Source: Thermoanaerobaculia bacterium (GTDB taxonomy: Bacteria > Acidobacteriota > Thermoanaerobaculia > Multivoradales > JAIOJS01). From it: a stretch of 39,193 nucleotides of DNA. The notes under the pieces were generated by a model. That model saw only the letters and a program-made list of their open reading frames with translations. It did no database searches and was not told the origin of the DNA. Each line of letters opens with the position of its first letter. Position 1 is the first letter of the stretch. Shown in pieces: positions 1-9,807 of the stretch. A program made the translations under genes and the position numbers. The stretch covers positions 1 through 39,193 of the forward strand of contig JAIOJS010000440.1 of the NCBI GenBank assembly GCA_019911795.1, in the 5' to 3' direction.

Positions 1-285
1 GAGGTGATCCACGACGTGGGCAGCCCGACCGGAGCGCACATCCACGAGGGTCCGCACGGCACCAACGGGCCCGTGATCTTCGACCTCGGCGACTCCACCA
101 GTCCGATCTCGGTCGAGGGCTTCTCGCTGAGCGCTCCCCAGATCGAGGTCCTCTACCACGGAGGGCTGTACGTGAATATCCATTCGACGGCCTTTCCGAA
201 TGGTGAGATCCGCGATCAGCTGATGGCGGCGAATCTCATCTTTGTCGATGGATTCGAGTCAGGCGACCTTTCGTACTGGCAGTAG
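1..285 (+). CDS. C-terminal part of a CHRD-domain secreted protein ending in the DGFESGDxxxW tag (5' truncated by window)
   Basis: Open frame from base 1; GAHIHEGPHGTNGPVIFDL...GGLYVNIHSTAFPNGEIRDQL is CHRD-like; ends FVDGFESGDLSYWQ*. Confidence 0.8.
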   Translation, partial: EVIHDVGSPTGAHIHEGPHGTNGPVIFDLGDSTSPISVEGFSLSAPQIEVLYHGGLYVNIHSTAFPNGEIRDQLMAANLIFVDGFESGDLSYWQ

Positions 286-634
286 TGGTCGAGGCCCTGC
301 CACCCTGACGCGGTCCTCGATACCGACGCCCAAGGGACATCCTGCCCATCTCGGCGACCCATTCGGTGCCTGGCGCCCTTCGACCTTTCCTTTCGACCCT
401 TGACCGGGTACAGCTCTCTGCCGCGAGCGAAGATGCCGATATCAGACGGTTGAGCTGCGGCGCCTATTCCGATGAATCCGACCGTCCATTCCGATCCAAT
501 CTGACCGTTTCCGGTGGAAACCACGTTGGTAAGTAGACCCACGGCACTAGAGAGAGGTTCCAGAGAGTGAGCACCTCGAACTGCAGTAGAGTCGAGCGCT
601 ACCGGAGAACAACCCGGAAAGCGCTAGGAGTCAA

Positions 635-1255
635 ATGAGTACGGACACGTTCGAGTTGTTTGGCGTCGAGACCGATGCTCTGGCGGAGCATGGGTGGGTT
701 GTAGTCCCGGATTTTCTCGCTCCGTCCTCTCTGGATTCCCTACGCGAGGAGGCGCGCAGGCTATGGAGCGAGGGCCAATTCTCTAGCGCCGAAGTAGGTC
801 AAGGAAAGTCGCTGCAGGTCCGACCGGAGATCCGAGGCGACCTAACCTGCTGGATCGAACCAACTTCCGCATCGCCAGGGATCGCGACCTACTTCGCCGC
901 GGTCGAAGAACTGCGACAGGCGGTCAACCGTCGCCTCTTTCTTGGCTGCTTCGACTTCGAAGCCCACCTGGCCGTCTATCCTCCAGGTGCGTTCTACCAC
1001 AAGCATCTCGACCGCATCCCCTCGGTGGCGCATCGCCTAGTCAGTGTGATCCTCTATCTCGAACCGGATTGGCGTGGCGAAGACGGTGGTCAATTGCGTC
1101 TCTATCTCGGCGAAGGTGGGGTGGGACCCACTCACGATGTACTCCCGGCGGCCGGCTCCTTGGTGGCGTTTCTGGCTGGTCAAGTTCATCACGAAGTGCT
1201 GCCCACGAACCGTAGCCGATGGAGTATCACCGGTTGGTTGCGTGCCCGCACCTAG
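635..1255 (+). CDS. 2OG-Fe(II) oxygenase / prolyl 4-hydroxylase-like protein
   Basis: FYHKHLDRIP (HxD), RLVSVILYLEPDWRGEDGGQLRLYL, GSLVAFLAGQVHHEVLPTNRSRWSITGWLR (distal H and R) match the Fe/2OG double-stranded beta-helix pattern. Confidence 0.85.
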   Translation: MSTDTFELFGVETDALAEHGWVVVPDFLAPSSLDSLREEARRLWSEGQFSSAEVGQGKSLQVRPEIRGDLTCWIEPTSASPGIATYFAAVEELRQAVNRRLFLGCFDFEAHLAVYPPGAFYHKHLDRIPSVAHRLVSVILYLEPDWRGEDGGQLRLYLGEGGVGPTHDVLPAAGSLVAFLAGQVHHEVLPTNRSRWSITGWLRART

Positions 1256-1393
1256 GTCGATGTGGAAATCTGACGAGCCATGACCCACGTAGGTGCCACG
1301 AATTCTCGAAAGGCCATTGTCCCCAACCCTGCGGAGCTGAAGAGAGACCCGAGAAAGAGGCCTCAACCGCGTGGTTGGTTTCGGAGAAACGCT

Positions 1394-1419
1394 AGCCTGA
1401 AAAAGCGCCCGACTTGGTC
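1394..1419. repeat. 26-bp direct repeat, copy 1 (agcctgaaaaagcgcccgacttggtc)
   Basis: Exact match to 3610-3635; the pair flanks the CDS 1750-3495. Confidence 0.9.
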
Positions 1420-1749
1420 TGCCAGAATGTACCTGGCACCGAGATGGCCGAGATGTGGCCGAGATGTGCCGCCCTTGGTAGAGATGTCAGCGCGGTCTCC
1501 GAGAAGCCAAATTGGAACTCCGTTGGTCTCTGGAACCAGATCAGCGGTCGGTTCGGACTCGAACTCTCTTCAAATCGGGTGGGGTGTCCCTTGGGAGCCG
1601 GGAGGAGACACCAGCTCTCCGAGAGCGCCAAGACTCATCGGCCATAGCATCTCGACGGCCGAACCGTAGCAGGGCAGCGCCCGACTCCGCGCAGTTCACT
1701 CCAGTTTTTGTAGTAGCCACCGCCGGAAGACGGTTGGTACTGTCCTTTC

Positions 1750-3495
1750 ATGAACTCACTCGATGCCCAACCCGGGGTTCCAGATCGTTTCGGATGGCTC
1801 GCCTTCGCAGACAAATGGCTGACCGGCCGCTCGAGGCGCCTTGGCGGCACCGCTCTGGCCACCCTCCTCCCCTTCCTCACTACGACGGCAGGACATCCCC
1901 AAGACCTTCCCGTCCCTCGCAATGCCACGTGGCAACCCAACGGCCCGACGGATCCTACTCAGGAAGTCGAGCACGAGGGGACACCACTGGAGGGTGGGGG
2001 TTCGTCGCTGGTCATCCCCGCAGCGCAGTTCGCAGACGACGGCGGCCTCCCAAACTCTGCGAACTTCGAGTTCGTGACGGGGAGGCTCGCAGGGACGCAG
2101 CTCGGCTATGGCTGTGTGATGGCGCCGGTCTATCTGCCCAACGAGGTGACAGTAGAGGGTCTGGTGGCCACCGTCATCGATGTCGATACCCAGAACAACA
2201 TCGAAGTGTCGCTGCGGAAGGTCGATAGCTTCAGCGGGGAAACAGCCCTCATGGCATCGGCCATCTCCAATGGCAGCCCGGGCCTCACAACGATTGGGGA
2301 CACCACGATCAATGACCCATCGGTTGTCCACCCTGACGACGCCCTCTACGTGGAAACCTGCCTGCCTTCGTCCGACATCAGCATTCTATCGGTCCGCATC
2401 GACTACATCGCTTCCGCAGCGCCTCCGGCTCGAGACGACAACGTCGTCCCAAACCCGATGGCTGCCCGGCCAATCGAACTGACTAGGCTGGCCGGCGGTG
2501 CTGTCTCCGTAGTTCCGGCGGCCGCGTTCACTTCGGACGGAATCGAGCCACAGTCCCAGCTTTTCGGCCAGACGGCGGGCCTCATGAGTGGGAACAACAG
2601 CGGCCTGGGATGCGTCAAGGCCAGAGTCCACGTTCGGGATCGCTTCGACATCAGCCACTTCAGCGTCAGCGTGGTCGACGACAATCCCAAGAGCGACCTC
2701 TTCTTCAATCTCTATCGTGTCGACAACTTCCACAGTGGATCGCAGGTCCTCGCGTCCGTAGTGAGTTCCGGAAGTTCGGAAGATCTTCAGGTCCTCAGTG
2801 ACTCGACGATCCTGAACCCAACGATTGACCAACTGAACTACTCCTATTACATCGCGGGCTGTTTCCAAGGCCCATTTCTCAGCATTCTCAGTGCCCGGGT
2901 GTTCTACGAAATCCTGTTCGAAGACGGGTTCGAAAGCGGGGATCTAGCCGGCTGGGACTCGGCAAGTGGAGGTTCTTTCTCGATGCGAGACCCCGGAGAC
3001 GCCAGCGTTTTGGGTGCGACGAAGGTCTCCGTGATCTCGACCGCGGACTTCAGGGACGATGGCCTCAATCCGGACTCCTCATTCTTCTCGTTCCTGACCG
3101 GAACGCTTCAGGGAACAGCGGAATCCGATGGCTGTTCGATGGCGCCGGTCTATCTACCAGATGGAGTCACCGTCACCAAGGCATCCGCCACCCTCGTCGA
3201 CAACGATTCAAACTTCAATGCGATCGTCCGCCTCCGCAAAATCAATGCTTCCACCGGCGATGGCGTCACCATGGCGACAATAACCACAAGCGGAACCCCC
3301 GGTCTCCTTACCTCCACCAGGTTCGACATTACCGATCCCTCTGTCTCCCTGCCGGATGACGTGCTGTATCTGACCTCTTGTGTGCTTTCGCCGAACGTAA
3401 AGATCGTCTCAGCTCGCGTCTTCTTTGAGGTCGACAGACAGCCCCGCCTCAGTTTCGCACGGGATTCCGTACTTCCGTACTCCCCAGCACGATGA
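1750..3495 (+). CDS. Exported protein with three tandem ~150-aa repeats; tag motif internal between repeats 2 and 3
   Basis: Repeat units share xVIPAAQFxDDG...GCxMAPVYLPxxVTV...VxLRKVDSxSG...LYxxxCxxSxxISILSARxxYE; internal LFEDGFESGDLAGWD at about 2914-2958. Confidence 0.75.
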   Translation: MNSLDAQPGVPDRFGWLAFADKWLTGRSRRLGGTALATLLPFLTTTAGHPQDLPVPRNATWQPNGPTDPTQEVEHEGTPLEGGGSSLVIPAAQFADDGGLPNSANFEFVTGRLAGTQLGYGCVMAPVYLPNEVTVEGLVATVIDVDTQNNIEVSLRKVDSFSGETALMASAISNGSPGLTTIGDTTINDPSVVHPDDALYVETCLPSSDISILSVRIDYIASAAPPARDDNVVPNPMAARPIELTRLAGGAVSVVPAAAFTSDGIEPQSQLFGQTAGLMSGNNSGLGCVKARVHVRDRFDISHFSVSVVDDNPKSDLFFNLYRVDNFHSGSQVLASVVSSGSSEDLQVLSDSTILNPTIDQLNYSYYIAGCFQGPFLSILSARVFYEILFEDGFESGDLAGWDSASGGSFSMRDPGDASVLGATKVSVISTADFRDDGLNPDSSFFSFLTGTLQGTAESDGCSMAPVYLPDGVTVTKASATLVDNDSNFNAIVRLRKINASTGDGVTMATITTSGTPGLLTSTRFDITDPSVSLPDDVLYLTSCVLSPNVKIVSARVFFEVDRQPRLSFARDSVLPYSPAR

Positions 3496-3609
3496 TCCCG
3501 CGGATCAGGGTGTTGAGCTCCTCAGAGGGTCAGAGAAGGAATCGGTTCGCATCGCTCGCGAGGCCGTTTCGTAGAGCGGGGAGAGGCCTCACCCTAGCCC
3601 GCGCTAGAC

Positions 3610-3635
3610 AGCCTGAAAAAGCGCCCGACTTGGTC
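3610..3635. repeat. 26-bp direct repeat, copy 2
   Basis: Exact match to 1394-1419. Confidence 0.9.
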
Positions 3636-3673
3636 AACGTCCTCATCCACGGGGACCGACAGCTCCATCGGAA

Positions 3674-4753
3674 CTACAGTTCGGAACGCTTGACCACTCG
3701 GTGGATTCCGCTACGACGTCCTACCTTCTCCTCGAGGTGGGCCTTTCGTCGGGACAGAAGGTTCTGTTCCATCTCTATCTGGGTGTGCAGAAGCAGTAGT
3801 TCCAGTCTCTGACTCGACTCCATCACGCGATCCGTACCGCCATCATCTCCGTAGAACACAGCTTGTACCTGCCGGCCGATGGTCATCGGAATGATCAGAA
3901 TCTGATTCGGTTGCGGGTCGCCCAAGGCGGCGAGGATGGCGTCGTTCTCCCGAATCTCGGGTGGAACACCGCAGTAGATCTCGTTGCGCTCCGCGATGCG
4001 GGCGATGAAGGAGTTGCCCGACAGGGGTAGTGAGAGGGTCGACAGCCGCCGAGGTTCCTTGACTCCGAAGTGTGCCCGTGTCTTGAGAAGACCTTGGTGG
4101 GCGGTGAACAGAATACCCCGCTCCACGGTCCCACAGCCGACGCTGACGATTTCGGACAGCAGCTCACCGGTGAGTTCCGGAGGTTGTACCTCATTGAGCA
4201 TTCGGCCCAGGGATGCACTGGTCGCACCGGCACCTATCGGGTCGCCATCGAACAGGGCTCCGGCCCTGGTGTCGAGGAGCAGGCGGTCGGTGGTAATGCC
4301 CTCGGGCACCAAGAAATCCTCCACATCGACCTCGATCTCGCCATGGCTCGATATCTCGACTCCCTCGAACTTGAAGAACCCGCGTTCCCAGCTGATGAGT
4401 TCGCTGATGATCTGTTCGATCTGCCAGGTCACCGCCTCCCGGAGGACCTTCTCGTCGATCGCCCCTATACCGATGAGAACACTGCCGAGGCGCACCTCAC
4501 GACTGGCTTCATGCTGCAGGGCCAGGGCTTTTCGCAGAACGTCGCTCGTCACCAGACCACGCGCCACCAGAATGCTGCCCAGAGTATCCCGCACCGAGGA
4601 CGAGACCGCATAGATGATGCGCCCCTCCCGTACCACCAGAAGACCCTGACGATCTGATCGGGTCAGGCTTAGTTTGCCGCTTGCCTTGAGGCTCGAAAGA
4701 AGCTGCAACACTTCGGGCAGCGTGACCTCTTCGAGAAGCCCGGTAAGACTCAT
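3674..4753 (-). CDS. DUF4388 (PATAN-like) protein with C-terminal GAF-like region
   Basis: MSLTGLLEEVTLPEVLQLLSSLKASGKLSLTR...GLLVVREGRIIYAVS is typical of DUF4388; followed by GAF-like LILIPMTIGRQVQAVFYGDDGG-type segment. Confidence 0.75.
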   Translation of the reverse strand: MSLTGLLEEVTLPEVLQLLSSLKASGKLSLTRSDRQGLLVVREGRIIYAVSSSVRDTLGSILVARGLVTSDVLRKALALQHEASREVRLGSVLIGIGAIDEKVLREAVTWQIEQIISELISWERGFFKFEGVEISSHGEIEVDVEDFLVPEGITTDRLLLDTRAGALFDGDPIGAGATSASLGRMLNEVQPPELTGELLSEIVSVGCGTVERGILFTAHQGLLKTRAHFGVKEPRRLSTLSLPLSGNSFIARIAERNEIYCGVPPEIRENDAILAALGDPQPNQILIIPMTIGRQVQAVFYGDDGGTDRVMESSQRLELLLLHTQIEMEQNLLSRRKAHLEEKVGRRSGIHRVVKRSEL

Positions 4754-4910
4754 TACTGTTTTCCTTCACGTCATGTTCGGTCGTAGCGAAATGCATGGTA
4801 ACTGATGGGGAACACGCGGCGCCATGTCGGTGCCCTGTCAGTCTTGACGGGGAGCATCAGGCGTCTCCTCGACCCCGGGGAGAGGTCTCACCCCCCTGCC
4901 TCGCTTCCGA

Positions 4911-5766
4911 ATGGCACCTGGGGTTAGCCGCGGCGAACCGGGTTGGCAGGACAACTGGGCACTCTCCGGTGCAACGACCGACAGTGCACTGGCATCTGGG
5001 CAGGACACCGGCGTCGCCGCTGGCGCTCTCGAGCGCGACGTTTCCCATGTCGTGATCCGCCTCGGCGGCAATGACTTCTTACCCTGGGCCGGAGCCTACG
5101 ACGAGATCTACTTCGAGGTCTGGGATCAGCCAACGATCGACCTCTGGATCGCCGGGCGGATAGACAACCTACGCACGATGCTCGAGGTCATCGTTCCGAC
5201 GGGTGTCGGCGTCGTTCTGCTCGACGTTATCGACTACTCGATCATGCCCGCGTTGAATCAGGGGAGCTATGGCGATCCACTGCGCCGTGAGTTGGTAGCG
5301 ACCGCAGTCGGCCAGTTTAGCGATGCGGTTCGCGATCTGGCTGACGAATACGATCTGGTGTTCCTTGACACCTTCGCGCTTGGGCGAGCCATCTTCGGCA
5401 CCAACCTGACTCCACGCCCGACTCTGTTGGTGGGCAACGTTCCCGTCGACTTGACCGACACCGACACGTCTACCGGCGAGGATCCGACCGCCGCATTCGT
5501 CCACGATGGGATCCACCCCAATACGGTCCTTCAAGGGATCTGGGCGAACGCGGTCGCCGCCGCCCTCAACTTGGGCTACGCCACTGGGATCGCTCCTCTG
5601 TCGGAAGAGGAGATCCTCGCTGCGGCAGGTCGCCTATGGCGGCAGTGACACATTGAACGGAGAGATTGGGCCGCTGGCCACCTTTGCCACCGACTTCGGC
5701 CCACAGATCTTTGTGGATGGCTTCGAGACCGGCAATACCAGCGCCTGGACCGCAGTGGCCCCGTAG
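4911..5766 (+). pseudogene. SGNH/GDSL hydrolase remnant, N-terminally truncated, with the C-terminal tag in a +1 frame
   Basis: NWALSGATTDSALASGQ...HVVIRLGGNDFLPW (block III) and HDGIHPN (block V) present; block I GDS absent; frame stops at 5648 while the adjacent frame reads ...IFVDGFETGNTSAWTAVAP* to 5766. Confidence 0.65.
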
Positions 5767-5917
5767 ACGGCCCGGCAGAGACGTTGGCTCCGGCCGGGGG
5801 CTTCTTGAAGAGGCGTTCTCGGGAAACGAAAGATACGGAGCTAATCAGGGCGGGGTGGCATTCCCCCGCCCTGCGTTTCGAGCAGCTAGACTGGCCTCGA
5901 GCGGAGGAGACGCCAAG

Positions 5918-6715
5918 ATGCAATACAAGACAGGGATCGTTCTTTCCGGTGGCGGTGCGCGCGGCATCGCTCATATCGGCGTTCTGAAGGGACTCCGCGA
6001 ACTTGGTGTCGAGGTCGACTGCGTCAGCGGAACCAGTTCGGGGGCGATCGTCGGCGCCTTTTACGCGGCCGGCTACTCGGCCGAGGAAACTCTGGAGTTC
6101 TTTCGCACCGAGAGCCCCTTTCGCCTGGCCAACTTCGCACTGGGAAAACCAGGGTTCATCGACACCGAGAAGGTCCTGGAGAGTTTCTACCGCTACTTCC
6201 CAAGAGACTCCTTTGAAGCCCTCGAGCGTCGGCTGTTCTTGACGGCTACCGACATAGCCGAGGGCCGCTTGGAGATTTTCACATCGGGCCCCTTGGTGAA
6301 GCCGATTCTCGCGTCGTCCTCTCTTCCCCTGGTCTTCACACCAACCCAGATCGGTGACCGCTGGTTCTGTGACGGCGGCATAATCAACAACTTTCCGGTC
6401 GAGCCACTCGCCTCCCTATGCGATGTAATTCTAGGGGTTTACGTGAGCCCTCTGCTGGCCATCGACGCATCTGAGCTGAAGAGTTCACTCGACGTCACCC
6501 AGCGCGCCTTCGAGGTCGGGATGCATAGCGTGTCCCGCCCCAAGTTTCACCGGTGCGATGTGCTGATCTGCCCACCCGAACTCGGTCAGTACAGGATCTT
6601 CGAGACCAAGGACCTCGATGAGATCTGCGACATCGGCTATCGAGCGGTCCTCAGTCGAGCGGACGAGATTCAGGAGGTCTCGAGGGCAGCCGGCGGCGAG
6701 CCGACCTCTCGATGA
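5918..6715 (+). CDS. Patatin-like phospholipase
   Basis: GGAGGAG upstream of ATG 5918; SGGGARGIAHIGVLKGL oxyanion loop, GTSSG (GxSxG), DGG motif. Confidence 0.92.
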   Translation: MQYKTGIVLSGGGARGIAHIGVLKGLRELGVEVDCVSGTSSGAIVGAFYAAGYSAEETLEFFRTESPFRLANFALGKPGFIDTEKVLESFYRYFPRDSFEALERRLFLTATDIAEGRLEIFTSGPLVKPILASSSLPLVFTPTQIGDRWFCDGGIINNFPVEPLASLCDVILGVYVSPLLAIDASELKSSLDVTQRAFEVGMHSVSRPKFHRCDVLICPPELGQYRIFETKDLDEICDIGYRAVLSRADEIQEVSRAAGGEPTSR

Positions 6716-6749
6716 AGCGAGACCTCGAGGAGGTCAGCAGAGTCTCGCT
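6716..6749. other. Inverted-repeat structure just downstream of patatin CDS (possible processing or termination element)
   Basis: agcgagac (6716-6723) / gtctcgct (6742-6749) outer arms and overlapping inner GACCTC-gag-GAGGTC stem; no U tract. Confidence 0.35.
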
Positions 6750-7058
6750 AGTCTGGCAGCGGCACGTCCAACTCGATCGCCGCCAACTGTTCGGGGGCGC
6801 TACCGAGGAATCGAGTGGGTCATGTGGGTCTCCTTGCAGTGGGTTATCGATGGTCCCATCCTCGATTCCCTGACCAGCTTCTGACCTGTAAGACTGCTGA
6901 GGCGTTTCTCCGAGAGTTGTGAGAGATCGCGGGAGCACCGTCGCCACACGTTCCTCCAGATTACGGCTGCCGTGAGGATCAACCACGTACCGAGGGATAC
7001 CTCTACCGCTCGCCGGAGGAGGCTCGCCAGTCTCTGCCTCCGCGCGGACTCCTGGCCC

Positions 7059-9728
7059 CTATTCGCCGACACGCATCGGTTCGAGACACTCGATCATCGC
7101 CTGAGCAGCGGCAGCGGTCCTATCGGTATCCGATCCAAACTGTTCTTCCATCACCTTGATACCTGCCTCGAGCATCGGCAGCGCATCCGTGCAAGCACCA
7201 CGCCTCGCCCAGTGGGTGGCCAGCAACAGCTCGCACTCCGCGATCTGCCAGGGAGCTGCGCCAAGTTCCCGTCGGATCTCGATCGCCTCGCGCACGAGAT
7301 CCTCCGAAGCGGGTGTGCCGTTGAAGCCCAGCATCGATCGACCCTGGTTGAACAAGGCGATGCTCACCCAGTAGTGCCGCTCACCGAGCGTGCTTCGGTA
7401 GATAGCAACCGCCCGGGAGAAGAACTCGGCGGCCTCTGCATCGCGCCCTTCGGAGTGAAGCAGGCTCCCCAGATTGTTGAGGGTGGTCCCGACGCTCGAA
7501 TGCGCTTCACCATGAACGCCGATCTGGCCGGCGAGGGCCTCACGATAGAGCGTTTCGGATCGCTCGAGGCTTCCCATCTGTTGGTACAGGTTGGCGAGGT
7601 TGGTGGTGAGTTCTAGGCGCAGAGGATGCTCAGCGGCAAGGTGGCGCTCCGCGATGCTCTGCGCCTCGAGCAGGTAGCGCTCAGCCTCGTCGTAGAGTTT
7701 GGAGGAGCGTAGCCAGCGCCCGAGGACGATCAACGGGGTGATGAGACTAGGATGATCGGCGCCGACCAGTCGCCTTAGCCCCACGACCGTGTCCCGAAGA
7801 GGCGCCTCCGCCTCGGCCATCCGATTCTGGTTCATCAGGTAAGTACCATAGCTCCGCAGCGTGGCGATCCGGTCCAGGCCACTCGACTCGACATCGCCGT
7901 CGTAGATCTGGAGCGCTCGCTGATAGAGAGTGTCCGCCTCGTCGTAGCAACCGATTTCGTCGCAGAGTCGCGCGATCTCGGTCATCGCCTCGGCCACTCC
8001 AGTTTGGTCGGCGGTCGGGCTCTCGGTGCGAAGCCGGAGCGCTTCGCGTAGCAGACGTTCGGCTTCGCCGTGTTGGTCTCGATCTCTCAGCAGGGCTCCC
8101 AATGCCAGCGAGGCGGTGGCCACGAGACCCGACGTCAGAGGTTCCACCGACTCCGCCCCCGCAAGGCTCTGCCGCAAGTGTTCTTCCGCCGAGTCGAGTT
8201 CACCGATGGACCGATAGGCCTGCCCCACCGCCAGGTGCATCTCTGCCGCGGCTCCGGGCAGGTCGATCAACTCCACATCGATGCGCGAAGCTGCATCGTC
8301 GAGAACCTGGCGAAGTATCGACAGATCACGACCTCGCGCGTAAGCAGGATCGACGGAGGTCAGCACCGAGGTCAGGAAGTTGTTCAAGGTGACGGCAGTA
8401 GCCCGCTGTTCCTCACTCTCCCGGTTGGCCTTGTCGGCGCGGAGAAACATGATCGTACTGACCCCAGTGGCCGAGAGGAGCCCGAGAAAGAGGAGCGCTC
8501 CAGCCGCTACCCACTGCGCGTGCCGCCGAGCCAGCTTGCTGACGCGATAGGTGAGAGAATCCGGTCGCGCTAGAACCGGACGCCCCTCCAGGTAACGCCT
8601 TAGATCATCGCTGATCTGCTCTACTGACGAGAAGCGTCGTTCCGGCTCCTTCCGCAGAGCTTTCAACACGATGTGGGAGAGATCACCCCGCAGTTCTCTC
8701 CTCAGTCTCGATGGGTCACACCCTCGCTGCTTCGCGATGGCAGCGATCTCCGTGGTGATCGGCGACAAGCGGTGCTCTGGCCGAATGGGGACTGTCTCCG
8801 CTACGAGCCGCCACGTCTCGGCGGGTCCAGCTCCCTGAATCGCTTCGCGGGGGATAGGCAGTTGGCCGGTGAGCAGCTCATAGAGCACGACACCGAGCGA
8901 GTAGACATCGGCGCGGGTGTCGATGGAACGACTACCACCTCTCATCTGCTCCGGACTCATGTAGTCCGGTGTGCCAACTACCTCACCCACCGCAGTGAGA
9001 TCCGACCTGGTCCCGATCTCGTCGAGGAGCTTGGCGATACCAAAGTCGATGACCTTCACATGTGGACGCCCCTCGTACTCCGTGACCAGGAGGTTCGCCG
9101 GTTTGAGATCCCGATGCAGGACACCTTTCTGATGAGCGTGCTGTACCGCTCCGCAAACCTGCAAAAAGAGCCCGATTCGATCGCGAATCGGAAGGGACTG
9201 GGCGTCACAGTAGCGCAGGATCGGAACACCTTCCACCAGTTCCATGACGAGGAAGGGGTGGTCGCCGCGGGTACCGGCATCGAAGATGGTCGCGATTGCA
9301 GGGTGATCCAAGCGGGCCAGGCTGTCGCGTTCCGAATCGAAGCGACTCAATGCGCGAGGCCCCTGGAAGCCCCAGCGCATGATCTTGAGTGCGACACGAC
9401 GTTGTAGAGGAGCCTGCTGCTCGGCTTCGTAGACGATCCCCATTCCCCCGGCTCCCAACTCGCGCAGGATTTGGTACGGTCCAACGGTCTCCCCGGGCTC
9501 GATCCCTAGAGTCCTGTCGTCGACTAGTAGGTGGTGCAGCGGACCGGCCATCGAGGGAAAGGCGGACCCGTCGCGATCCCGTTCGAGAAGGGCGGCAAGT
9601 TGATCAGCCAGGACGGGGCGAGACTCCCGCAACCGAGCCAGCGTTTCCGCCTGCCGCTCCGGGGTCTCGTTCAGGAGGTTGTGGAAAAGGCCCTCGAGCT
9701 CACGGAACTGCTGTCTCTCCGACTCCAT
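7059..9728 (-). CDS. Ser/Thr protein kinase with TM segment and C-terminal TPR repeats
   Basis: VGPYQILRELGAGGMGIVYEAEQ, VLHRDLKPANLLV, VKVIDFGIAK, SPEQMRGG; many TPR-like units (ETLYREALA...). ORF extends to a TTG at 9779; ATG at 9728 preferred. Confidence 0.92.
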   Translation of the reverse strand: MESERQQFRELEGLFHNLLNETPERQAETLARLRESRPVLADQLAALLERDRDGSAFPSMAGPLHHLLVDDRTLGIEPGETVGPYQILRELGAGGMGIVYEAEQQAPLQRRVALKIMRWGFQGPRALSRFDSERDSLARLDHPAIATIFDAGTRGDHPFLVMELVEGVPILRYCDAQSLPIRDRIGLFLQVCGAVQHAHQKGVLHRDLKPANLLVTEYEGRPHVKVIDFGIAKLLDEIGTRSDLTAVGEVVGTPDYMSPEQMRGGSRSIDTRADVYSLGVVLYELLTGQLPIPREAIQGAGPAETWRLVAETVPIRPEHRLSPITTEIAAIAKQRGCDPSRLRRELRGDLSHIVLKALRKEPERRFSSVEQISDDLRRYLEGRPVLARPDSLTYRVSKLARRHAQWVAAGALLFLGLLSATGVSTIMFLRADKANRESEEQRATAVTLNNFLTSVLTSVDPAYARGRDLSILRQVLDDAASRIDVELIDLPGAAAEMHLAVGQAYRSIGELDSAEEHLRQSLAGAESVEPLTSGLVATASLALGALLRDRDQHGEAERLLREALRLRTESPTADQTGVAEAMTEIARLCDEIGCYDEADTLYQRALQIYDGDVESSGLDRIATLRSYGTYLMNQNRMAEAEAPLRDTVVGLRRLVGADHPSLITPLIVLGRWLRSSKLYDEAERYLLEAQSIAERHLAAEHPLRLELTTNLANLYQQMGSLERSETLYREALAGQIGVHGEAHSSVGTTLNNLGSLLHSEGRDAEAAEFFSRAVAIYRSTLGERHYWVSIALFNQGRSMLGFNGTPASEDLVREAIEIRRELGAAPWQIAECELLLATHWARRGACTDALPMLEAGIKVMEEQFGSDTDRTAAAAQAMIECLEPMRVGE

Positions 9729-9807
9729 GGATATCGACTTTCTATCCCTGAGGCTCGTGGTGTCAACCTGGATTGACAACCAAGTACTAGCTTGGCAACC
9801 CCAAATA

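Noticed and set aside
1756-2868. Minus-strand ORFs 1756-2331 and 2386-2868
   Set aside because: Antisense to the repeat-containing secreted protein; no domain signal.
6972-9407. Long plus-strand ORFs (6972-7616, 8070-8573, 8673-9407) opposite the Ser/Thr kinase
   Set aside because: High-GC shadow ORFs; the minus strand carries clear kinase and TPR motifs.
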